Shown: positions 57,210 through 64,000 of the stretch, piece by piece
Layout: every line of letters begins with the position of its first letter
Numbering within the stretch: position 1 is the stretch's first letter
Source: Odontocerum albicorne
Lineage: Eukaryota > Arthropoda > Insecta > Trichoptera > Odontoceridae
NCBI GenBank assembly: GCA_949825065.1
Contig: OX463849.1
Location: 6,510,001 to 6,574,000 of the forward strand
Length of the DNA: 64,000 bases
Reading direction: 5' to 3'
Made by a program: the position numbers and the translations under genes
Notes under the pieces: generated by a model
The model's database searches: none
What the model was told of the DNA's origin: nothing
The model's input: the letters and a program-made list of their open reading frames with translations, nothing else

Positions 57210-57790
57210 TTCAGGGAAAGGAAGGCCAAGAAAATAGTAGCCTTGGTAAAGAATGACCAAGAAAATAATAGTTTAGGTAGAGGAAGGTCAATTAAATAGT
57301 AGCCCAGGTGGAGGAAAGCCAATTAAATAGTAACTTAGGTAGAAGAATGCCAATAAAACAGTAGGTAAAGAAGGCCAAGAAAATAGTGACCTTAGTAAAA
57401 GGAGACCAAGAAAATAGTAGTCAAGTTAGAGGAAAGCCAATTAAATAGTAACCTAGGTAGAGGAAGGCCAAGAAAACAGTAGTGTAGGTAAAGAAAGACC
57501 AAGAAAATAGTTGCCTTGGTAAAGGGAGACCAACAAAATAGTAGTCTAGGTAGATGAAGGTCAATTAAATAGTAGCCCAGGTGGAGGAAGGCCAATTAAA
57601 TAGTAACCTAGGTAGAGGAAGGCCAAGAAAATAGTAGTGTAGGTAAAGAAAGGCTAAGAAAATAGTTGCCTTGGTAAAGGGAGACCAAGAAAATAGTAGT
57701 CTTGGTAGAGGAAGGTCAATTAAATAGTAGCCCAGGTGGAGGGAGACCAATTAAATAGTAACCTAGGTAGAGGAAGGCCAAGAAAATATC
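57210..57790. repeat. 31-bp minisatellite, array 2 with longer higher-order period
   Basis: Same monomer as array 1 with extra variants (GTAAAGGGAGACCAAGAAAA, CCCAGGTGGAGG). The variant order at about 57410-57590 reappears at about 57590-57780, so a multi-monomer unit of roughly 185 bp is duplicated. The ~150 bp between the arrays (57056-57209) is unrelated AT-rich DNA. Confidence 0.85.
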
Positions 57791-58233
57791 ATTAAAAAAT
57801 CTAAATGGAGTGAAAATCATTCTCCCAGACGAGGATGATTTTCACTCCATTTAGAATTTTTCCTCCGTTTTTGGGGTAGAGAGATAAAAGAGATCTTCGT
57901 GTATTTCTTTCCTTGTACACGTTAAAAGTATTTTTCATATCAAAACGTATAGTCATACATACCTTATCTCATATCTTTTCCATATCTTCCAGTTAAAATA
58001 CCCTCACATTTTATCTGCATTCGTTTTTATCAATCACGCAATATGTATTTATTTTTTGGGGTGTCTTTTTAGACAACCCATCACAGACTAAGATGATTGT
58101 CACTCCATTTGAACATTTTCTCTCCCTTTTTAGGGTAAAGAGAGAAGAGAGATCTCCACGTCTTTATTTGAACCGAAAAAGATTTTTTCATATCACATAT
58201 ATGCTGTACTGTATCTTATATACACATATATGC

Positions 58234-58338
58234 TCTCTCTTTTTGGCTCCATTCCAACTCATTGTCTGCGAAGACTGTTGGGGTCAGCTCTCCTCGTCCT
58301 CAGGTTGTATGCTCTTCTGTCCCGGACTACGTCCCCCA
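58234..58338 (-). mobile_element. Very short 5'-truncated LINE (family a) with 13-bp target duplication
   Basis: Only about 105 bp of LINE 3' end (minus strand: GGCACGGCCTGGGGGACGTA to GGGATGGAGCCAAAAAGAGA) flanked by ACACATATATGCT on both sides (about 58221 and 58352). Same 3' end as 430-847 and 14025-14602. Confidence 0.8.
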
Positions 58339-58599
58339 GGCCGTGCCTCTACACATATATGCTGCACTGTATCTTATATTTCGTACTCTGCCCTCAGTTA
58401 AAATTTCCCCAACATTAAAGCGACACTCGTTTTTATACATTACGCCATGTGTATACTTTTTGGAATGTCTTCTTAGGCAATTCTTCGCAGATAAGGATGA
58501 TTATCACTACCTTTAGAGTTTTTCACTCCGTTTTTGGAGTAGAGAGAGGAGAAATATCTATTTGGCTTTCTTTTCTCTTAAAAGTCTTTTTAATATCTT

Positions 58600-58872
58600 A
58601 AAATATCATCATCATCATCATCATTGTCAACCAGGGTCGATCCACTGCTGGATGAAGGTCTCCCCAAGTTGACTCCAAATAGTTCGGTTTTTTGCTCGTT
58701 GATGCCATGTGATGCTGCCATGCTTCCTGATTTCGTCTATCCAGCGTACCTTCGGTCTTCTTCTGGGCCTCTTTATGCCTCTTGGGTACCATTGGATTAT
58801 TTTGGATGTCCATCGGGAGTCTGACATTCTGGCTACGTGTCCGGCCCATTGCCACTTCATTCTTGTACACAC
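58600..58872 (-). pseudogene. 5'-truncated RTE-like LINE tail
   Basis: Minus-strand MKWQWAGHVARMSDSRWTS, IIQWYPRGIKRPRRRPKVRW, IDEIRKHGSITWHQRAK, ending QQWIDPG stop, then a (GAT)n tail. Closely parallels the C-terminus of 45500-46430 but is a separate, more divergent copy. No RT domain. Confidence 0.8.
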
Positions 58873-58918
58873 CTTTATAACGTCTTAAACGTTTCGTAGA
58901 AAGTTTATAACGTCTCGT

Positions 58919-59883
58919 AGAAAGATATATAAAAACATAACTTTAATAATTCCATAGTACCTTTATTTGAATAGACCACCACGATGTTCCTTTGAAATAT
59001 ACAAATATATTAGGTGTTAACATAAGTTGTGTCCGTTTTTTTTTTCAAATTTCAAAATGAGCACCAAAAGTAAAACAAAATGGTAAAAGTTATACGTCAT
59101 TCAAAAGAAAATTTTCTGCTCCACAAGATATTGTGTTTGCTTTTACGTTACATATAATATTTTATTTGGTTACAAGCCTTCAAAATGGAATGTCAAGTAG
59201 ACGAAAGTGAGCATTTTCGACACCTCCTGTTGTTCCCGTTCAATCGAGGGAGTAAATCTGCCAAAGCTGCTCGCGATATTTGCGACGTATACGGTGAAGA
59301 TACTATGAATGAAAGGACAGCTCGTCGATGGTTTTTTGCGTTTCAAAGACGGTAATTTCGACCTGAAAGACATGGAGCGTTCCGGACGACCAGTGGACTT
59401 CGATGAGGACCGCTTAAACCATTTTATTCATGAAGATCCCCTTCAAACCACCGTAGAATTGGCTGAGCAGATGAATTGTAGACACATGACTATATATCGC
59501 CATCTTAAATCAACGGGAAAAGTCCAGAAGTTCGGCGCTTGGGTTCCACATGTTTTGAGTGTAAACAACAAAACACAATTGTCGAAAATGCTCACTTTCC
59601 TCTACTTGACATTCCATTTTGAAGGCTTGTAATCAAATAAAATAATATACGTAACGTAAAAGCAAACACAATATCTTGTGGAGCAGAAAATTTTCTTTTG
59701 AATGACGTATAACTTTTACCATTTTGTTTTACTTTTGGTGCTCATTTTGAAATTTGAAAAAAAAAACGGACACAACTTATGTTAACACCTAATATATTTG
59801 TATATTTCAAAGGAACATCGTGGTGGTCTATTCAAATAAAGGTACTATGGAATCATTAAAGTTATGTTTTTATATATCTTTCT
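58919..59883. mobile_element. Large inverted repeat built around a mariner left end
   Basis: Arms of about 304 bp (58919-59222 and 59583-59883) are near-perfect inverted copies. Each arm has ~92 bp of non-mariner sequence (AAAGATATATAAAAACATAA and CATAGTACCTTTATTTGAAT), then the mariner-type end TTAGGTGTTAACATAAGTTG, then the mariner 5' region through the transposase start codon. The unique 360-bp centre continues the transposase N-terminus. The right end of the mariner is replaced by an inverted copy of its left end plus flank. Confidence 0.88.
59185..59575 (+). pseudogene. Mariner transposase N-terminal half, frameshifted
   Basis: ATG at 59185: MECQVDESEHFRHLLLFPFN, then AAKAARDICDVYGEDTMNER and RRWF. 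A frameshift in the T-run near 59330 moves the frame, which continues FKDGNFDLKDMERSGRPVDF, DEDPLQTTVELAEQ-like and MTIYRHLKSTGKVQKFGAWV. This covers both helix-turn-helix motifs and the linker of SETMAR/mellifera-type mariners. The catalytic DD34D domain is entirely absent because the inverted copy of the element's start takes over at about 59583. Confidence 0.85.
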
Positions 59884-59924
59884 AAATTAATATACATGGT
59901 AATATCGTCAAACCAACCATCATC

Positions 59925-60020
59925 ATCATCAACATGACGACCTATGTGGCCTAGTTGCAAATTTTTTTTTCTGCTTTTCTACCACGCGGGGAACTCGCTT
60001 TCGATTCTCGATGGTTCTCA
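59925..60020 (+). mobile_element. SINE-like tRNA head
   Basis: GACGACCTATGTGGCCTAG (A-box-like) and GGGGAACTCGCTTTCGATTC (B box). An extended T9 tract lies between them. Weak family B resemblance. Confidence 0.35.
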
Positions 60021-60129
60021 AAACATAAGAGATACCAGTTGGATATTTTTTTTTCATCAAGTAACAATACTCAAATAACGAGTATCTCTTCACGTTATAT
60101 AGTATTTCAAACACATGTTTGTTCAAATG

Positions 60130-60921
60130 TTTTTAATTCTAGAATAACATACACAATTTGCTTTGATTTCGAAAAACTTTTTATTGGTCATTGAAGTATA
60201 ATGTATGATATTTAAACACAAAAAACAATATCCGCCAAATGTCTACTTCTTGCAGCTCTACAGATCTCTACTCTTTTGTCAAAATTTTCAATGATATTTT
60301 GGCATAATTGCGGTTGTAACTCACCAATAACGCGAATAATTTCGTCCTTCAGCTCAGGAATTGAATGGAAATAGTCCAACGGTGTCAGATTACATGATCT
60401 TGGTGGTCAATTAACATCACCGTTTCCGAAGATTTCAATTATTCAATTCATCTTTCTTTTAAAACTCCACAAGGGAGCATAGGGATGCCACCAGTCTTCT
60501 CCATTCAGAGCGGTTTTGGGCGGTGCTGGTAATCTCCCCCATGACATTCCTAACGCTCTGACTTCCTTGTCATAGGAACGGTGCACCATGACAGAGAGTC
60601 TTCCAGGCCGTCGGAACCCCAATGGACAGAAAAACAGCGCTCTCCTTGGCCAACTATCATCGGACATTCTCAGAACATGTCCCAGCCAGGACCATCGCCT
60701 CTCCCGAATTACAGAGACGACAGACCCCTGTCGGGTGCGCCGGCGATTACAATACATAAAATAATTCAACAAATTGAACGCGTTGTTGTATTATATACGA
60801 CTCCATTTTTATATACGTTATACATTACACTTCTCAAATGTCACAAGACCCAGGCAAATCCAATACGCCACCTGTGTTTTATCCAACAGTAAAAAAAACT
60901 TCTCAATTTGAAAGACCCTTA
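60130..60921 (-). mobile_element. Internally deleted mariner (same family as 10591-11156), split by a LINE fragment
   Basis: The minus strand starts AAGGGTCTTTCAAATTGAGA at about 60920. It carries an ATG region and RVQFVELFYVL-like N-terminus and is interrupted at about 60755. It resumes at about 60430 (TGATGTTAATTGACCACCAA, CACCGTTGGACTATTTCC, PELKDEIIRVIGELQPQLCQ-like, DKRVEICRAARSRHLADIVF-like). The 3' end is eroded near 60130. It shares the internal deletion with the first copy, so both may come from one deleted master. Confidence 0.75.
60430..60755 (-). pseudogene. LINE ORF2 tail inserted in the mariner
   Basis: Minus-strand VIRERRWSWLGHVLRMSDDS, WPRRALFFCPLGFRRPGR, KEVRALGMSWGRLPAPPKTA, NGEDWWHPYAPLWSFKR, then a stop: a complete C-terminal tail of an ORF2 protein. 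Plus-strand GATTTCAAT at about 60432 and GATTACAAT at about 60746 may be the target duplication (8 of 9 identical). RT domain missing. Confidence 0.7.
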
Positions 60922-60924
60922 TTT

Positions 60925-61195
60925 TAGATAACGACTCTTAATAAATGTACAGAAAATTTTATAAAAACAGGTATTGTCCTATTCATTCGTAACATACAGT
61001 ATATATTATCATGTCAGTATTAATGATGCTAACGTATTTAAGAGCGTGGATAACACTATTGTCCTCAGGTTAAGAACCACTGACTTACTTAGCAACTGAT
61101 CGTAATGAAATTTGTGGGGAATACAACCGCACGTGGATTTACAACTTTAGCACACATCTAGCATGTGCAATAGTTCTTATAAAACGAACTCTTAC
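60925..61195. other. Unassigned AT-rich sequence
   Basis: No feature recognised. Confidence 0.4.
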
Positions 61196-61199
61196 CATA

Positions 61200-61300
61200 G
61201 GAGAAAACTTTTCTATTCTTTATTTGACACACCATCGGTGATCAAACCCGAACCACATATGGAAGCAAAGTGTTTTTATCAACTAGGCAATAGATATTGT
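61200..61300 (-). mobile_element. SINE family B-like tRNA head, minus strand
   Basis: The minus strand reads TATTGCCTAGTTGATAAAAA (A box) and GTTCGGGTTTGATCACCGAT (B box), with AATAAAGAATAG following. Confidence 0.5.
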
Positions 61301-61304
61301 CATC

Positions 61305-61560
61305 ACAATTTTATTGTGTAACTCATGAGCATCGTGACTCCCATGATAGCCTCTGACTCGTTTCCATCCATCCATGCACTCCATGACTTGAAGTGCAGTT
61401 GTTAAGGGTAGTCCAGTTGCATCTCTCACTTGATCAGTCCAATGCATTGGGATTCTTCCCCTTATGCGTCGTCCTTCCATGTTTCCAGTTACTCCAAATT
61501 GTATCCTTGTCATCGAGCAATGTGCTCAAATAATCGGAGAACTCGATAATCTGTCAGTGA
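61305..61560 (-). pseudogene. LINE ORF2 tail (family c)
   Basis: Minus-strand MTRIQFGVTGNMEGRRIRGR, IPMHWTDQVRDATGLPLTTA, ending RGYHGSHDAHELHN. The upstream part (RITDYRVLRLFEHIAR-like) is frameshifted. Parallel to 54926-55306. Confidence 0.7.
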
Positions 61561-61564
61561 GTTC

Positions 61565-62030
61565 TACGAGTTGTAAAAAAAAGTCATTTCATAACCAAAC
61601 AAAGTGGAACTCACTTCTGTCCAAATAAATCGGTTTATAAAGAAAAGATAAATATTTCAGTTCATATTCACAGAGATAAAAGCAGAAAATCGTGTATAAA
61701 TATAATAGTATTGAATACAGCCTTTTTGAAAAGAATCACTTTGACCGACGTGAGCCTGAGCAATTTGTAAATAATTATCTCGCCCTTTTGACCGCTTTAT
61801 TTCTTGCAAGTTTATAGCTGAAAAAGGGTATTCAATTCAGTAGACATGGCAACAAAAAAGTCCACTCAGGTTCGGTGAAGAGCTGGTCAGGGCAGGCTCA
61901 CGGTTATAAGCAAATTCGTGCATCGCACTCTGACGTATTCCAAATTATTTGATTTATTTAAACACTGTTTTTCCACTGATCTAAGTCATAAAGTTTCAGT
62001 AAACCAAATACAATGTTTTAAAATAGCTGC
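61565..62030. other. Unassigned AT-rich sequence
   Basis: No repeat or ORF recognised. Confidence 0.4.
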
Positions 62031-62034
62031 GGTA

Positions 62035-62678
62035 TTAACCCTTCCTGTAATGTGATGTGTAACTAGTACACATTGCTTCTAAAAACTTTAATATCTCTAT
62101 AAACATAATAAATACTGTGTTCAGATTTTAAGTCTTTCTCCGTAATACATTTACGAATTAAATAAAAAAATAATATTAATAATAAATAACACTTATCGGC
62201 CACATCAGAGATATTTTGTGAAAATCGGGAATAAATTCACCAAACGTGTGCCAGTGTGTAACGTAGGTATATTCATTCTAAAAACCGCTATGAATGAGAA
62301 AGCGGCGCTATTGACGTCTCACTCTCACTCTACGTATGTATATGGGAACGCAAGAAATAGAATCTCAGTTCGCAGTTCTTTCTTCCTTCGAGGTATAACA
62401 TATACAGTGTTAGTGTTCCGAGTTCCGTCTTAGTAGCTAGTGGGCTTTCATACGAGGTGGTTTCTGCGTCCGTTTTGTGAATATCGGCGAATGTTTTTTC
62501 ATGTTTTCAGCAATTAAATTTTAATTATTATCACTTTTGACTTCAAATTTAATTAATTTAAGCGATTGGCTATGAACATTCTTATTTTTCCGATTTTAAA
62601 TCGCTCATTTTTACATGTGTATTGAATACATAGCACCGGAACGCGTGAATTTTTTTAGCACCGGAAGGGAAAGGTTCG
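62035..62678 (-). mobile_element. TTAA-flanked miniature element, diverged copy 3
   Basis: TTAA at 62035-62038 on the left; on the right the expected TTAA reads TTCG. Ends CCCTTCCTGTAATGTG and CACCGGAAGGGAAAGG are inverted. Shared internal words with copies 1 and 2: TCTATAAACATAATAAATAC, CTCACTCT, CTTATTTTTCCGATTTTAAA. The CpG-rich centre has diverged most, so this is a sub-family. Confidence 0.7.
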
Positions 62679-62679
62679 C

Positions 62680-63095
62680 ACCTCAACTACTTACTAATTA
62701 TATGAAATTTATTTTTATTGGTATGTTTTTCCTAATAAAATTTTTTTCTTTCCATTTTTCCATACATTTTTATGGTTCATTGAATATTTGACAAATTAAT
62801 AGAATCAATATGAGCAAATTATTCCCTTTATATTTTGCTTGATTTTTGAGCCCAAGTGACGTCACTCCTAGTGCCGGTCCCATCACGTAGGGTGTAAGGG
62901 GAAGAGGATATAGGAGAGTGGCCAAGGAGAGAGGAGTCTGGAGGTACGGAGATTGATGGTGTAGTTGCTATACTGTAAGATCGCCTTCCTTAAGTCACTG
63001 AAATTCACAATTAAAGTAAAAAAATATTAAAAATAATTTACATATACAATAACTCGGAGGATCATTAAAAATTTTATGAATTTAAATGGATGAAC
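62680..63095. other. Unassigned sequence
   Basis: 62850-62960 is purine-rich (GGGGAAGAGGATATAGGAGA) with a TGACGTCA octamer; no gene lies nearby to give it meaning. Confidence 0.35.
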
Positions 63096-63099
63096 AAAG

Positions 63100-63285
63100 C
63101 CAATTTTATAAACATGCTTGTCTTTTAACTCAGAATGTAACGGGTTTAATTTCCGTTGGAACCCAGATTTTTTTTAATTGGTCCAAGTCTCGTTTTCACT
63201 GAAGGCTTGTTGACTACCTTTCAGGTTGGTTGGAAGAGATTGCCACATGACAATGAAATTTGCAAATTGTACAACGAAAATGTTA
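63100..63285 (+). mobile_element. SINE family B, good 3' end
   Basis: The head is eroded (CAGAATGTAACGGGTTTAAT), then come CCGTTGGAACCCAGATTTTT, CTACCTTTCAGGTTGGTTGG, AAGAGATTGCCACATGACAA and T. Best single example of the tail module with the copy at 1-175. Confidence 0.65.
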
Positions 63286-63654
63286 TACTATACAATACAT
63301 CAATTAACGATAAAAATTAAAAAAGCGAAGTTTCCTATATATTTGATAACTGTGCAACGAAAGTTTAATGCAATTATTGTATACTGAACCTTGTGGGAAA
63401 CTTGTTATGTGAAAATATGTTACAACCGAATATAAGTATGCAAATGTCTTTATATTGTATATCAGCTGTCTTGATTTTTTTGCCACTTTCAGAAATTAAA
63501 CTCAAAACTTCTAGTTTTGAAGACAAGATTTCTAGCACTAGTCTCTGAGTGTTGTCCAATCATAAAAATATTGATAAACCATTTTTAAATTAGCTTTTCT
63601 CGTGTACCATTCAGTTAGCGTTCGTGCTAGGACGAAATGTGTTTCACATGGGAA

Positions 63655-63785
63655 AGACGACCTCCGTGGCATTATTGTTCATGTCGCCTGTCTTCCAGCA
63701 TGGAGGAAATGGATTCGATTCCTGTTGGAACCCATTTTATTTTAAAAACGGTTTTAGACTGATTTTCAATTAAAATCCGTTTAAT
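63655..63785 (+). mobile_element. SINE family B, tRNA head
   Basis: CTCCGTGGCATTATTGTTC (A-box region), AATGGATTCGATTCCTGTTG (B box) and GGAACCCATTTTATTTT follow the family order. The 3' stem-loop is not preserved. Confidence 0.6.
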
Positions 63786-64000
63786 GTATTTCTAGTTACA
63801 ATATACAACGAAAGTTAAATACAATACAAAAATGTTAACCAAAAATAAAAACATTTTTTCTAGTTTGATAATTATTTATACTTAAATCTTGCCTCTTAGG
63901 ATTTCGGTTTAATATTATATCGTATTTTTATGAAATAAAAATATTTAATTAAAAAATCGAAAAGCTTTGCCAAAGTTCATTGTAAACCGCAACATTTGAG

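Larger units (their letters stand above)
56300..58545. repeat. Four copies of a ~250-285 bp unit, interrupted by minisatellites and a LINE
   Basis: Copies begin near 56306, 57826, 58058 and 58462. Shared words: GTGTCTTCTTAGG, CAGACGAGGATGATTGTCA, TCCATTTAGAATTTTTC, a GTAGAGAGA(G)AAGAGAT block and ATATGCTGCACTGTATC. The first two copies are separated by 31-bp minisatellite arrays; the third and fourth by a short LINE insertion (58234-58338). At 57806-57852 a palindrome, AAATGGAGTGAAAATCATTC / GATGATTTTCACTCCATTT, joins the array to copy 2. Confidence 0.75.

Noticed and set aside
62850..62870. TGACGTCA (cAMP-response-element-like) site
   Set aside because: A single octamer with no gene or other regulatory context.

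Overview
The window is an AT-rich, eukaryotic, repeat-dominated stretch, most likely from an arthropod. That host inference rests on its mobile elements: a jockey-clade LINE, DD34D mariners, RTE-like LINE fragments, tRNA-headed SINEs, and TTAA-flanked and hAT miniature elements. I found no convincing conserved host protein-coding gene, rRNA gene, functional tRNA gene or CRISPR array. Nearly every long open frame is transposon-derived or an accident of a tandem repeat.

Layout. 0-8 kb: 5'-truncated LINE pieces, SINEs and a 2.3-kb, 54-bp satellite with higher-order structure. 8-15 kb: two inverted copies of a TTAA-flanked miniature element (one carrying a nested LINE insertion), an internally deleted mariner, and a cluster of fold-back repeats with hammerhead-like arms. 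15-22 kb: a pogo-like miniature element, 20-bp, 119-bp and 35-bp tandem arrays, a 200-N gap, and a fold-back element inside the 35-bp satellite. 22-31 kb: two SINEs whose 3' end continues into a 31-bp minisatellite in one copy, a hAT miniature element, a CpG-rich island and a 95-bp satellite. 31-36.2 kb: the only near-complete autonomous-type element, a jockey-clade LINE on the minus strand with both ORFs. ORF2 carries YADN in place of the catalytic YADD, and ORF1 is frameshifted at an 18-G run. 36.2-43 kb: LINE and SINE debris and the best hammerhead-like motif. 43.15-50.34 kb: a near-identical 3.59-kb tandem duplication whose breakpoint lies at the centre of a palindrome. 50.4-64 kb: a mariner with matching terminal repeats and an in-frame deletion, a mariner buried in a 0.96-kb inverted repeat, 31-bp minisatellites inside a repeated ~280-bp unit, more LINE tails, and a third TTAA element.

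No genes form a pathway here. What ties the region together is repeat dynamics: LINE machinery mobilising truncated copies and SINEs (several with clean 13-14 bp target duplications), cut-and-paste elements leaving internally deleted derivatives, and palindromes and SINE tails seeding tandem arrays and a segmental duplication. The most promising non-standard signals are the hammerhead-like motifs (single and head-to-head), the SINE-tail minisatellite, and the palindrome-centred duplication.
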